Of a DNA stretch of 47,998 bases, positions 7,088 through 15,460 are shown one piece after another. Source of the DNA: a virus. Numbering within the stretch: position 1 is the first letter of the stretch; every line of letters starts with the position of its first letter. Position numbers and translations under genes: made by a program. The notes beneath the pieces are model-generated. The model saw only the letters and a program-made list of their open reading frames with translations. It made no database searches and was not told the DNA's origin. The stretch lies in IMG/VR virus record IMGVR_UViG_3300048839_000320, positions 1-47,998 of that record; one strand, 5' to 3'.

Positions 7088-9147
7088 TTCCGGTACCTCT
7101 TTGATTCGTAGCCCTTCGCGGCGAGCGGCAGGCCCGGCGCCCATTCCGGCGTCGTGGCCAGCACGTTGCTCAGAGTCTCCGCGTTGAATGCCGGGCTGTC
7201 CGGCGTCTCGGTGTCGAGCTCGTCGTGGACCGTCAGCACGATCGGATAGCCGGCGCGCTCGGCGCCCACCATGCCGTACGCCATGACGTCCCGGGCGAGC
7301 CCCTGCGTAGCGTTCTCGATCAGTTTGCCGCTGTATGTCGGCTCGTGACGCCACGACTTCGTATAGACGTTCCAGGCGGCGTAGTGAATCTGCTGTTGGC
7401 TGCCCTCCAGCTTCGGATTCGGGTACAGCAGGAACCGCCCGGACGGCAGCCGCATCCGCAGCCACGCGCCCTTGCGGTCGAACTGGAGGCGCCCTGCATG
7501 GAACACGTTGCCCGGGTTCAGGATGGCGCTGCGCGCTGCGTTCTCGGCTTGGGCCCATAGCGACACCGTCTCGGGGTGCGCGTCGCGCCAGAGCCGTTTA
7601 AGTGCCTCACACGCCACGTAGACGTCCTCGGACAGCCCGTAGGTGCGGCTGTGCTTGTTCGCCCAGCGCCACGTCCCCTGCGCGTCGAGCAAGGTCGCCT
7701 TGGGGATGGTCGGCAGGGCGCGGCGCGCAAGTTCCTCGAGATCCATGCCATAGGCCGCGGCCATGGCCACGAACGCCCCGACTCCGCCCTCGTAGCCGAG
7801 CGCCAACTCCATGACCTTGCCGATCTGGCGCTCGAGGCTGTCGTCTCCGACGTCGAGCGGGTCGATGCCGAAAGCGCGCGCATAGGCCAGCTTATACAGG
7901 TCCGGGCCCGTGCCGGCGTCGAAGTCGCGGAATGCCTGGAGCTTCCATTCCTCGTCGCCAAGCCATGCGAGGCCGCGTCCCTCGATGTTGGCCAAGTCGC
8001 TGACCACCAGCTTTTTGCCGGGACCGGCGATCAGCGCCGAGCGGATCGCGCTGCTCATGGCTTCCATGATGTCGTCCAGCACGAGGGTTTCGGCGCCGGC
8101 CAGCACTGCCTCGATCGCCGCCTCGATCTGGTCGAACTTGAGGGAGGGGCGCTTGAGGTTCTGCGGCTGGAAATTCCGACCGGCCCAGCGCCCCGTGCGG
8201 AGCGCGCCGCAATACTGCAGCAGATAGTACAGGCGGCCGGCGACCTCGAGGTTCAACAGGCGCTTGTATTTGCTGGTGGACGACTTGCTGGCCGACTGGC
8301 GCAGCCGGAGCAATTCCTTCGCGTACTCCGGTAATTCGGGATCGTCCAGCCGGCGCTCGATCGTGTCCGCCTTGAGATCCGGCAGCGACACGCCATGCTC
8401 GACAAACAAGAACGCCAGCAGCTTGTCGCGCTGCGTCGCGCGCAGGACATTGTCCTCTGTCAATTCCTGCGTGCGCTTCGCGAGGCGTTTCTGCTCCGCG
8501 TCGGTCGCGCGCACGGCAGCCGCGGCGAACGGTACGTCCACGGCGATACCGCGTTGGTTGATGCGCTGGTCAAGATCCCACAGGTCGAGCTCGAAGTCGG
8601 AGTCGTTCCACTTCGGCACCTTGCGGTAGACCTCGCGCATGGCTTCGATGTCGTCGGCAGCGTATGCCAGAAAGCCCTTCCACTCGACGGGGTGCGTCTC
8701 GCGCGTGTTGCGCGTGCCATTCTTGTTCGGCTTGCAGAACAGATTGATGTACTCGCGGCCCTTTTTCTTCGACTTGGAATCGTCGAGCTTGAAGATCGTC
8801 GAGAGCCTTTCGAGCCCGCCCGGCAGCCCGTGGCGGAGGCACGCGGCCATGGTGCAATACCACTTGCCCTCGAGCCTTTTGGCGAGGGACGGCATGGACG
8901 CCTGGATGACGGTGCGATCGAACTGCGCGTTGTGCGCCACAACCCGATCGCATTGCTCTGCGGCAAGGGCCAAGCCGGCGGCTTGCGCATTGGCCGTCAC
9001 GCGATGATCGGTGACGTCCCATGTCTGCACGGGACCGTCGTCGATCGCGTAGGTCACGATCATGACTTCGACTTGCGTCGCGTACTTCGCGAGGCCGCGG
9101 TCGATCGGGACCGTGGAGAAAGTCTCGGTGTCGAGGTAGAGAATCAT
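7084..9147 (-). CDS. Family A DNA polymerase with 3'-5' exonuclease
   Basis: A 687-residue replicative polymerase. The exonuclease has D6-x-E8 (DTETF), an ExoII block AHNAQFD (71-77) and ExoIII YAADD (D166). The polymerase palm has motif A SDLANIEGR (D384), motif B RQIGKVMELALGY (R440, K444, Y452) and motif C VHDEL (641-644). Motif A differs from the usual DYSQIELR, a variant seen in this phage subfamily. It has no 5' nuclease domain. It follows the SSB gene after a hairpin-forming gap (9148-9226) and shows no strong ribosome site of its own. Confidence 0.93.
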   Translation of the reverse strand: MILYLDTETFSTVPIDRGLAKYATQVEVMIVTYAIDDGPVQTWDVTDHRVTANAQAAGLALAAEQCDRVVAHNAQFDRTVIQASMPSLAKRLEGKWYCTMAACLRHGLPGGLERLSTIFKLDDSKSKKKGREYINLFCKPNKNGTRNTRETHPVEWKGFLAYAADDIEAMREVYRKVPKWNDSDFELDLWDLDQRINQRGIAVDVPFAAAAVRATDAEQKRLAKRTQELTEDNVLRATQRDKLLAFLFVEHGVSLPDLKADTIERRLDDPELPEYAKELLRLRQSASKSSTSKYKRLLNLEVAGRLYYLLQYCGALRTGRWAGRNFQPQNLKRPSLKFDQIEAAIEAVLAGAETLVLDDIMEAMSSAIRSALIAGPGKKLVVSDLANIEGRGLAWLGDEEWKLQAFRDFDAGTGPDLYKLAYARAFGIDPLDVGDDSLERQIGKVMELALGYEGGVGAFVAMAAAYGMDLEELARRALPTIPKATLLDAQGTWRWANKHSRTYGLSEDVYVACEALKRLWRDAHPETVSLWAQAENAARSAILNPGNVFHAGRLQFDRKGAWLRMRLPSGRFLLYPNPKLEGSQQQIHYAAWNVYTKSWRHEPTYSGKLIENATQGLARDVMAYGMVGAERAGYPIVLTVHDELDTETPDSPAFNAETLSNVLATTPEWAPGLPLAAKGYESKRYRK

Positions 9148-9156
9148 GGTGAGAGT

Positions 9157-9220
9157 CCCGGCTCGCGCGTCGTTTAAGCGGCGGAGCGATGCTTGCGGCA
9201 GATCGTGCGCGCGAGCCGGG
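9157..9220 (-). promoter_or_regulatory. 13-bp perfect inverted repeat between SSB and polymerase genes
   Basis: Positions 9157-9169 (CCCGGCTCGCGCG) and 9208-9220 are exact reverse complements separated by 38 bases. In the leftward transcript this makes a very stable GC stem ending ten bases before the polymerase ATG. There is no following run of U, so a simple terminator is unlikely. It may attenuate transcription, block RNA decay, or limit ribosome access to the polymerase start, whose only purine-rich sequence (GGGA) lies in the stem's 3' arm. Confidence 0.65.
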
Positions 9221-9226
9221 GGTTCA

Positions 9227-9781
9227 TCAGGCAGTCGGATCCGTGTCGTCGCCCTGATTGCTCAGGTCAGCGAACTCGTCCTCGCTGGCCGGCGAGCCGG
9301 CAGCGAACGCGTCACCGTCGCGGAGGAACTGCACCCCGCGCAGCTGCGCGTTGATGCGCTTGCCGTGCTTCTGGTGATCCTGCGCCCACAACTCGATCGA
9401 CGCGTTGACATAGCACCCGCTGTAGGGCTTGCCGTCACCTTCCTGCAGCGGCACGCGGTTGCGGTCGAAGATCGACGGGCGGACGTCGCTGTTCGCGGAA
9501 ACGAACACGTTGCCCTCGAAACCGCTGTACTGCGATTTCGTCGCGCCGTCGTGCAGGCAGAGCCGGTCCTGGGCCTTGAGCCCCTTGAGGATGGCGGCCG
9601 CCTTGTCGCCCCACTTTTCCTTCGCGATCTGCGTGAACGCGAGCTCCAGCTTCGCGATCACCGGATTGCTGGTGTCGAGGATCAGGGAGGCGCCGTATTT
9701 GGCCTTACCGCCGTCCGTGGCCGCACGCGGCTGCCAGAGATTCGGGAATGCCAGGCGTGCATTTTCGATCATGATTTTCAT
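9227..9781 (-). CDS. Single-stranded DNA-binding protein, DUF2815 family
   Basis: A 184-residue protein with family blocks MIENARLAFPNLWQPRA at the N terminus, KYGASLILD, YSGCYVNASIELWAQD and NAQLRGVQFLRDGDAF. DUF2815 proteins are phage SSBs with an OB-like core. The C-terminal ~25 residues form an acidic tail (SEDEFADLSNQGDDTD) of the kind used by SSBs to recruit partners. DEFADL recurs at the end of the DUF2800 nuclease. It lies just upstream of the polymerase gene. Confidence 0.85.
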   Translation of the reverse strand: MKIMIENARLAFPNLWQPRAATDGGKAKYGASLILDTSNPVIAKLELAFTQIAKEKWGDKAAAILKGLKAQDRLCLHDGATKSQYSGFEGNVFVSANSDVRPSIFDRNRVPLQEGDGKPYSGCYVNASIELWAQDHQKHGKRINAQLRGVQFLRDGDAFAAGSPASEDEFADLSNQGDDTDPTA

Positions 9782-9782
9782 T

Positions 9783-9959
9783 TCACTTTCTCACTTTTGG
9801 GTTATGCGCCGCGAACTGGCGACGCGCAGTGTCGGCCTCACGCTTGAGGATCGACCAAACCTCGGGGCCGACGCGCGGCGCTTCACCGTAGACGCGCTGC
9901 ATGCCGGCGTTGAACAGAACGCGCTTGACGACAGCGCGCAGAACGGGGCTAGGCTTCAT
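9783..9959 (-). CDS. Short basic hypothetical protein
   Basis: A 58-residue basic protein, MKPSPVLRAVVKRVLFNAG, ending NPKVRK. Helical, no motif recognised. It is followed after one base by the SSB gene. The start is the ATG that gives an 11-base overlap with the preceding gene. Confidence 0.5.
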   Translation of the reverse strand: MKPSPVLRAVVKRVLFNAGMQRVYGEAPRVGPEVWSILKREADTARRQFAAHNPKVRK

Positions 9960-10167
9960 TCGGTACCTCCGGGAACTCGCTCGGCTTGGCCATGCGCCCT
10001 TTGCAGTGCGGCGCGTGCGCGTTGCCATCTTCATCGACCAGAATCCAGCGTCGATCGCGCGCCTCGAAATAAAGGCCGCGCTCGCCGCAGTATTTGCAGC
10101 GCTGTTCCTCCGGGTCATCGCGATCGTCCGGATCGCCGTAGGGATCGAAGTAATCTTCGATGCTCAC
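9949..10167 (-). CDS. Small acidic protein with zinc-ribbon-like cysteines
   Basis: A 72-residue protein with an acidic start (VSIEDYFDPYGDPDDRDD), then CKYCGERGLYFE and, about 30 residues on, HAPHC, which could form a zinc ribbon. The GTG start makes a GTGA overlap with the upstream stop and is preferred for that reason. Function unknown. Confidence 0.55.
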   Translation of the reverse strand: MSIEDYFDPYGDPDDRDDPEEQRCKYCGERGLYFEARDRRWILVDEDGNAHAPHCKGRMAKPSEFPEVPNEA

Positions 10168-10271
10168 TGGCGCTTCTCCGGCTTCGGCGGGTCCCCGGTG
10201 AAGTCCCAATGTCGTTTCCAGAAGCAAATGAATGCGACAGAGATAGCAACCCACCAGAAGAACCAGATCAT
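10164..10271 (-). CDS. Very short single-span membrane protein
   Basis: A 35-residue peptide: one aromatic-rich membrane segment (MIWFFWWVAISVAFICFW) followed by a charged tail ending PKPEKRQ. The ATG overlaps the nuclease stop (ATGA) and its own stop overlaps the next GTG, so it fits the operon's junction pattern. Function unknown. Confidence 0.55.
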   Translation of the reverse strand: MIWFFWWVAISVAFICFWKRHWDFTGDPPKPEKRQ

Positions 10272-11506
10272 GACTGCTCTCCCAAGTCCGCGAACTCGTC
10301 CGCGTCCGCGCTCGCCACGTAAGGCGGCCGCGGGTCTGAGCCGAATGCGACGTGCGGCTTGCCCGGGGCTTGCTGCACGAGCGGCACGATGATGTCCTTC
10401 TGCTTTTTCAGCAGCTTGTCGGCGTCCGCTGGCGAGATCAGTTTGCGCGGCTTGTAGAGCTTGTCCGCGGCGACGAACCCGGCGAGCAACGCCTCCGCTT
10501 CCTTCTCGTCCTTCCAGGAACGGTTGCCGCGCTTGCCCTCGACCACCTTCATCGGCTTGTCGTCCGGGCCGACGATTGTAATGCCCGCCATTACTTGCCG
10601 CTCGACCTCGGAGCGCACGCCCCGACACCATCCCTCGATCAGGCCGAGCACGCCGTACAGGGCGCCGAGATTCATCTGCTTGGGCGGCGCGGGGTCGCCC
10701 ATGACCAGCAGCGCCTCGGGTGCGTCCAGTGCCTTGAAGTCGTCGTAGACCAGCGCAGAGACATGAGCGCGCAGCTTGGGGCACGTCGCCTTAGCCGGGC
10801 AGAACATACAGCCCTCGTCGCTCGGAACCAGCAGCGCGTCGGGCACTTCCCCGCCGGCCTCGACCAGCGCGCAGCCCTCGAGCGCCGCGGCTGCGGCCAG
10901 CTTCATCGCATCTGTGTGCTTCCACACGCGGCCGATCGGACACGTCCACGCGTCAATGTGCTGCAGCCGTGGCTGCACGACGACCATTTCCATTTCTTCG
11001 ACGTCGTCCATGACGATGCCGTATGTCTCGAGAACCGCGGCGGAGTAGGTGAGAAGCTGCGGGTTTTCCTCAACGTACACCTGTACGCCCATGCCGTATT
11101 TCAGGTCGATGACCGTGGCGCGCTTGCCGTCGCTCGAAATGATGATCGCGTCAGCCGTGCCGAATTGACCCGGCACGCCTACCGACTGCGAGAACTCGAC
11201 GCGCTGCTCGATCATCAGCGTGCCGTCCCCGACTCGGTTCATGACCTCGTCGAGATAGACTTGGACGTGCTCAGCCATGTCCTCGTCGACGACAAAGACG
11301 TTGTGGCCAACTTGGATTTCCTCGCCAATGTAGAAGCTGGCCGGCTTGTTGTAGGTGAGCGCTCGCTGCGCAACCTCGTGCGCAGCCGTCCCCTCGTCCG
11401 CGTAGAAGTTGGTCGTGCGCTCGGCGTCGCGCGTCAGCGCGATCGACCCGGGGCACGTCATCCAACGCTTCGCGGACGACGGGGAGAACCTTGCGTGATC
11501 GGCCAT
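10268..11506 (-). CDS. RecB-like PD-(D/E)XK nuclease, DUF2800 family
   Basis: A 412-residue protein with the DUF2800 signature: an N-terminal FSPSSAKRWMTCPGS, an EGTAAHEVAQ helix with a candidate catalytic His, GTADAI and DLKYG (D-x-K catalytic core), and a cysteine group CMFCPAKATCP that with the N-terminal Cys could hold an iron-sulfur cluster as in AddB/Cas4-type nucleases. It probably processes DNA ends in phage recombination with the DUF2815 SSB. The C terminus, ADEFADLGEQS, matches the SSB tail. One base separates it from the gene upstream. Confidence 0.85.
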   Translation of the reverse strand: MADHARFSPSSAKRWMTCPGSIALTRDAERTTNFYADEGTAAHEVAQRALTYNKPASFYIGEEIQVGHNVFVVDEDMAEHVQVYLDEVMNRVGDGTLMIEQRVEFSQSVGVPGQFGTADAIIISSDGKRATVIDLKYGMGVQVYVEENPQLLTYSAAVLETYGIVMDDVEEMEMVVVQPRLQHIDAWTCPIGRVWKHTDAMKLAAAAALEGCALVEAGGEVPDALLVPSDEGCMFCPAKATCPKLRAHVSALVYDDFKALDAPEALLVMGDPAPPKQMNLGALYGVLGLIEGWCRGVRSEVERQVMAGITIVGPDDKPMKVVEGKRGNRSWKDEKEAEALLAGFVAADKLYKPRKLISPADADKLLKKQKDIIVPLVQQAPGKPHVAFGSDPRPPYVASADADEFADLGEQS

Positions 11507-11507
11507 G

Positions 11508-11972
11508 TTAGGCGGCCGCTTCCGTGGCGAGCTTCGCCTGGGCGTCAGCGACGACAGACGGGTACGTGCTGGGGTCCAGCGCCGACAGGTTCGGGCCGCC
11601 GTGCTTCATGCAGATTTCGCTGCACGCTGCAACGCCGTGCTTCTGCACGACGGCGATCAAGAGCTTCTGCACGTCTTTCTTTTCGATCGCTCCGCTCGAG
11701 GGCGCAGCGGCCGGCACAGCCGCCTCGGCCTTCGGCTGTGCCGGCGCCACTTCCGACGGCTCCGCTGACACGGTAGCGTCGACAACAGGGGCTTCGATCG
11801 GCTCGGCGCTCTTTGCGGGGCGGCCGCGCTTCGGCTTGTCGGCCGCCACTTCGGGCTGCGGCGCGGGAGCCATCGGCTTCGTCGCGTCGTCGGTCTGCGA
11901 GTAGAAAAAGTTGCGGATCGCGCGGTGCAGTTCTTCCGGCGAATCGGCGTTGATGGTCAGGGTTACGTTCAT
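11508..11972 (-). CDS. Hypothetical protein with AT-hook-like motif
   Basis: A 154-residue protein in three parts: a short folded N terminus (MNVTLTINADSPEELHRAI), a Pro/Ala-rich linker with the AT-hook-like KRGRPAK (about 49-55), and a C-terminal helical domain (EKKDVQKLLIAVVQKHG...). The C-terminal part resembles domains found next to DUF2800/DUF2815 genes in other phages. AGGAGG stands a few bases before the ATG and a promoter-like sequence lies about 40 bases upstream, so it may head a transcript. DNA binding is likely but unproven. Confidence 0.7.
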   Translation of the reverse strand: MNVTLTINADSPEELHRAIRNFFYSQTDDATKPMAPAPQPEVAADKPKRGRPAKSAEPIEAPVVDATVSAEPSEVAPAQPKAEAAVPAAAPSSGAIEKKDVQKLLIAVVQKHGVAACSEICMKHGGPNLSALDPSTYPSVVADAQAKLATEAAA

Positions 11973-12012
11973 TTGCTTGCCCTCCTAAAGGCTTGCGCGT
12001 TTTGTGTTGCGC

Positions 12013-12042
12013 TATGTATCACGTTGCGGATCGGGGTGTCAA
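12013..12042 (-). promoter_or_regulatory. Sigma70-like promoter for the SSB/polymerase gene group
   Basis: On the minus strand TTGACA (12042-12037) is followed after 18 bases by TACATA (12018-12013), preceded by TGA to give an extended -10. The -35 box overlaps the stop codon of the primase-helicase gene. A start near 12006 would leave a leader of about 34 bases before the AT-hook protein gene, which has its own strong ribosome site. This would allow the replication genes to be expressed separately from the upstream early genes. Confidence 0.5.
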
Positions 12043-14177
12043 CTTGTCGGGTCGAATGTCCACGCCTTGATGACGCGGCCGGTTGTGTCGCGCACCGACT
12101 TGCGCGCATACCCAAGCGAATGCAGCACGCGACCAACGCGCAACTCGTGCGCTCGCGTCGACTGCCTGGAATCGAGGCCGACCGCGTTTGTCATGACGTC
12201 GACCATGCGATAGTGCGGCGCGGGATTCTCGTCTATCCACGCTGCAATCTGTTCCATCCATGTATCCATTGCGCTTGCTGCCTCCCGTGCGGGTTTCGCG
12301 AGAACGTCGAGCCCTCGCCATGCAATGCCGTGCTCGCGCCAGTAGTGCAGCGCTTCGGCCCAAAGCTGGTCGCGGTCGCGCGTGATCCGCGCAATATCAG
12401 CGACGTCGGTATGTATCGGCAACCATCTGCGGTGCTCCGTATCGTTCGGCAGGAATTCCTCGTCATTGGTCGTGCCAATAATGAGGAACCGCCGCGGGTA
12501 GTTGGTGGCGAACTCTTGATACTTCGGAATCCATTTCTCGTGTCGGCGCGTAACGAACGCCTTGACGCGATCCACGTCGGCCGCCTTGAGTCCGCGGAGC
12601 TCCGCGAGCTCGGCAATCAGCACGCCACGCGTCTTGCGCGCGATCGCGTCGTCGGGCTCGTCCAGCCGGAGCTCGACGTATTCCTGATCGCTCGGAACCA
12701 TGGCCTGCACGGTGGACGACTTGCCGAGCCCTTGCTTGCTGACCATGACCGGCACCATGTCGGCTTGACAGCCCGGCGCCATGACGCGGCCGGCGAGCGC
12801 GGTCCACGTATACAGGCTGACGTGGCGCTCGTAAGCGGTGTCCAGCGTGCCGAGATAGTCCGGAAAAAAGCGCTCTATGCGCGGCTTGCCGTCCCATTCC
12901 AAAGCCTCGAGCCACAGCTGCGCGGTATCAAATTTGTTACGGGTCGCCACGGTGAGAACCGCTTGCCGGATCATTTCATGCCCGATCGGCTCGCAATTCC
13001 CGGCAGTCTCGAGCCAGATGCGAAGTTCGGTGTAGTCGGTATCGGTGAACGGCTCCCATTCGCCCCGGTGGCGCGACTTCATGATTGCCTCGCGGAACGT
13101 GTCGAGCGCGAGCTCGACGCCGGCAACCTCGGGCACCCCCAGCACGGCAGTGACGTTGGAAATGCGCGCCTCGATGGTCCCCTGCTTGCCCCGGGTCAGC
13201 TTGCGGAGGTTCCGCAGGGCTTCTTCCCGGGCCTGCCCGGTCAGCATGGGGGCGGAGGGGTCTGAGGCTGCCAGAGAGCCCGCAGGCGCGGCGCTGGCCG
13301 CGGGGGTCAGATCGGGCAGGGCTGGAAACTCTCCCGCGGCTGCCGGCCCCTGCTTGCGCAGGGAGCCCATCGTGCGGGGGTTGTCATGGTCGACCCGGAA
13401 CGAGCGCCAATGCTGTTCCAAGTCCCCGACACCCTGGTATTTCTGCCCGGCGCTCGACCATTCGTTCCAGAGTGCGAGGCCGCCGGCCTTGCCGCCAGTC
13501 TCGTAATGCAGCGCCATGCCTATAGCGATCCACTCGTCGTAGGTGCAGTCCGGCGACCAGTCCTTGAGCAATTCGCGCAGCCGGGGGAAGGTGTTGGCGT
13601 CCACCTTCGGCCCCTCGCCCGGCTTCGCCTTGGCCGGCTTAATGAGCCCCTGCCAGAGGTTGAGCAGATGACCGGGCAGGGGCGGCAGCATGGACCAATG
13701 CCCCGCAGGGCTGCCGTACGCCCATGCGTAGGGGCGCCCGGTGTCGGGGTGTACGCTCGGCGGCAGCACGTCCTGCACCGTCGTCCCTGTCACGCTGGCG
13801 CAGCGGAGCTCCAGCCCCGGGGGAAGCTTGAACGACGGCAGCGGCTTGGCCAGCGAGTAGAGCAGCTTGGCGCGACCGGGGCGCGACTCGATCCGGACCG
13901 CGTCCGGCGCGTTGAGCAGCGCGACCAAGTCGATCGAGCGCTCGGCGAGCCATGCCGTGCATTTGGCCAAGTCGTCTATGTCGATGGCGCACGTCCTGGA
14001 GTACGCGTGCGCGAGGCCGACGTTACCATCGAGCCATTCGGCAATCTCCGGATCTGAAACGCACATTTCGCGGAGGTTCCAGCGGGAAGTCACCGGCCCC
14101 TTTCTCCCCGCAGGGATTGGAACCAGCAGCCAGCCGGCGCGGACATACTCCGCGAGGATTGGTCGCCCTTCAGTCAT
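12039..14177 (-). CDS. Primase-polymerase / VapE-type helicase fusion
   Basis: A 712-residue protein. The N-terminal bifunctional primase-polymerase domain shows LLVPIPAGRKGPV (17-29) and the catalytic CAIDIDD (63-69, D66 and D68). A PriCT-like helical region follows (about 205-265), then a Pro/Ala linker. The C-terminal virulence-associated E family ATPase has Walker A KQGLGKSS (481-488), Walker B VLIAELAEL (about 517) and a sensor-like LIIGTTNDEEFL. Such fusions act as phage primase and replicative helicase. The chosen ATG (MTEGRP) overlaps the upstream stop by four bases. Confidence 0.88.
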   Translation of the reverse strand: MTEGRPILAEYVRAGWLLVPIPAGRKGPVTSRWNLREMCVSDPEIAEWLDGNVGLAHAYSRTCAIDIDDLAKCTAWLAERSIDLVALLNAPDAVRIESRPGRAKLLYSLAKPLPSFKLPPGLELRCASVTGTTVQDVLPPSVHPDTGRPYAWAYGSPAGHWSMLPPLPGHLLNLWQGLIKPAKAKPGEGPKVDANTFPRLRELLKDWSPDCTYDEWIAIGMALHYETGGKAGGLALWNEWSSAGQKYQGVGDLEQHWRSFRVDHDNPRTMGSLRKQGPAAAGEFPALPDLTPAASAAPAGSLAASDPSAPMLTGQAREEALRNLRKLTRGKQGTIEARISNVTAVLGVPEVAGVELALDTFREAIMKSRHRGEWEPFTDTDYTELRIWLETAGNCEPIGHEMIRQAVLTVATRNKFDTAQLWLEALEWDGKPRIERFFPDYLGTLDTAYERHVSLYTWTALAGRVMAPGCQADMVPVMVSKQGLGKSSTVQAMVPSDQEYVELRLDEPDDAIARKTRGVLIAELAELRGLKAADVDRVKAFVTRRHEKWIPKYQEFATNYPRRFLIIGTTNDEEFLPNDTEHRRWLPIHTDVADIARITRDRDQLWAEALHYWREHGIAWRGLDVLAKPAREAASAMDTWMEQIAAWIDENPAPHYRMVDVMTNAVGLDSRQSTRAHELRVGRVLHSLGYARKSVRDTTGRVIKAWTFDPTS

Positions 14178-14380
14178 TTTTTGGTGCGGTTGGCCATGCC
14201 GGGAGCGGCAGCGTAACCCTTCCACGGGTCCGGGGGCAAGCGCGCTTGCCGAATGTGCGCATGGAACTCGAAGCGCGTTCCATAGCACGCGAGCGCGAGC
14301 GCCTGTCGCCAGCGCAGCCGGCGCTCCATGCTTGGCTCAGCGAGCTTCGCGCGCAGGGGGATATGTAACATGGCGCTCAT
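14174..14380 (-). CDS. Hypothetical small basic protein
   Basis: A 68-residue protein, MSAMLHIPLRAKLAEPSM, with a basic helix (ERRLRWRQALALACYG) and the tail GMANRTKK. I recall similar small proteins upstream of primase-helicase genes in other phages but no named family. ATGA overlaps on both sides support it. Confidence 0.55.
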   Translation of the reverse strand: MSAMLHIPLRAKLAEPSMERRLRWRQALALACYGTRFEFHAHIRQARLPPDPWKGYAAAPGMANRTKK

Positions 14381-14544
14381 GCCGTCACCACTGCGAGCAA
14401 CAGCATCAGCACGGCGCCGATCGTTATGGCTATGTCGGTGCCGCTGATGTCGAGCCCCGGCCCCGTGTCGAGCATGGCGAGAACGAAGCCGAGCGCAGTC
14501 AGGAACGCGAGCGCCAGCAGAATGCCGCCTGCTACTGCGATCAC
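14377..14544 (-). CDS. Small membrane protein with two spans
   Basis: A 55-residue protein with hydrophobic segments at residues 1-23 and 37-54 separated by MLDTGPGLDISGTD. The GTG start makes a GTGA overlap with the preceding short gene and the stop overlaps the next ATG. It has a holin-like hairpin shape, but it sits in the early block, so membrane-directed host takeover or superinfection exclusion are other options. No family recognised. Confidence 0.5.
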   Translation of the reverse strand: MIAVAGGILLALAFLTALGFVLAMLDTGPGLDISGTDIAITIGAVLMLLLAVVTA

Positions 14545-14636
14545 TGCAGCGCACCCGCGAGTGTGAGAAGCACGGCGCCAAAGAGTGCCAGCACGATCAG
14601 CACGGCAAGGAAAGGCGGGGAGATTTTAGACAGCAT
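14541..14636 (-). CDS. Very short single-span membrane peptide
   Basis: A 31-residue peptide, MLSKISPPFL, followed by a hydrophobic stretch to the end. It overlaps the upstream gene by 11 bases and the next gene through GTGA. Supported by context and composition only. Confidence 0.45.
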   Translation of the reverse strand: MLSKISPPFLAVLIVLALFGAVLLTLAGALQ

Positions 14637-14841
14637 TTTTGTCCTCCATTGGACAGCGAAAGGTGACAGCGGCGCCGATCATACCGGGCTCGCCGCTGGT
14701 TGTGGATACGGTAACGCCCATGCCACAGATGCACTCGCTCGACGCGCGGAACGGTCCGCACGGTTTCCAGGGCTCGAGGTTGTGGCCGAGCTCTGCAGCG
14801 TAGCCGCGCGCGACGCGCTCCGCGTGTCGAGTGGCGCTCAC
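14626..14841 (-). CDS. Hypothetical small protein
   Basis: A 71-residue protein starting at a GTG that overlaps the preceding TAG by one base (TAGTG); GAGG lies about ten bases upstream. It contains AELGHNLEPWKPCGPFRAS and a C-terminal strand-rich region ending MEDKNAV, with three cysteines. A TTG nine bases earlier is an alternative start. No family recognised. Confidence 0.5.
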   Translation of the reverse strand: MSATRHAERVARGYAAELGHNLEPWKPCGPFRASSECICGMGVTVSTTSGEPGMIGAAVTFRCPMEDKNAV

Positions 14842-15050
14842 TAGCGCCAAGCCTCGTTAAAGTAGCGCTCCGTCGTCCACTCGTAGAAGAAACCCGCCCG
14901 GCGCTGCGCGGCCGATCGCGCGTCATTGCGTGACGTGCAGATGCGCGTAGCTTCGTCGCGCGTCAGTGCCATGCAGTACCGGCGCGGCTTGCTCATGCTG
15001 TGCGAGCCGCTGCCGCTGTAGCGGGTAAATACCTGGAATCGTTCGCTCAC
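14841..15050 (-). CDS. Hypothetical small basic protein
   Basis: A 69-residue protein, MSERFQVFTRYSGSGSHS, basic throughout, with the aromatic end FFYEWTTERYFNEAWR. It overlaps the upstream stop by four bases (ATGA). Function unknown. Confidence 0.55.
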   Translation of the reverse strand: MSERFQVFTRYSGSGSHSMSKPRRYCMALTRDEATRICTSRNDARSAAQRRAGFFYEWTTERYFNEAWR

Positions 15051-15445
15051 TGTGCGCCCTCCGCGTAGCCGAGCGCGCGCTTCACCGCGTCGCGCGGGAA
15101 TTTGTACTTGCCGCCGCGGCCGCCGAGCCTTTCCGCGGAGAATGGGAACTTCGGCCGGTTGAGGTTCAACCCGATAAGCCGGTAGCGCTCGCCGTTGCTC
15201 GTGAACTCGCGCCCGTAGTCCTCCGGCTTAACGCCTAGCAGGACCGCGTAGCGCTCGAATTCAGACCGGCCGGGATCGGCGCCGGCCGCGATCATTTCAA
15301 CCTTGTATGTGAAGCGCTCGCGGTCGTAGGTTCCGCGCTTTTTGTCGATCGCGAGCCCGTAAGGCGCGAGCGCTTGCGCCAGCACTGCGTCTAGTTCTGC
15401 CATGAGATTCTGCACGGTCGCGCGGTCAAACTCTTTGATCTGCAT
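15047..15445 (-). CDS. Hypothetical protein
   Basis: A 132-residue soluble protein with an N-terminal helix (ATVQNLMAELDAVLAQAL), a charged middle (DKKRGTYDRERFTYKVE) and a basic C terminus (RGGKYKFPRDAVKRALG). The pattern resembles phage proteins of unknown function found in early regions. GGAGG stands seven bases before the ATG, so translation probably starts independently here. Confidence 0.6.
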   Translation of the reverse strand: MQIKEFDRATVQNLMAELDAVLAQALAPYGLAIDKKRGTYDRERFTYKVEMIAAGADPGRSEFERYAVLLGVKPEDYGREFTSNGERYRLIGLNLNRPKFPFSAERLGGRGGKYKFPRDAVKRALGYAEGAQ

Positions 15446-15460
15446 TTGTGTCCTCCAGGA

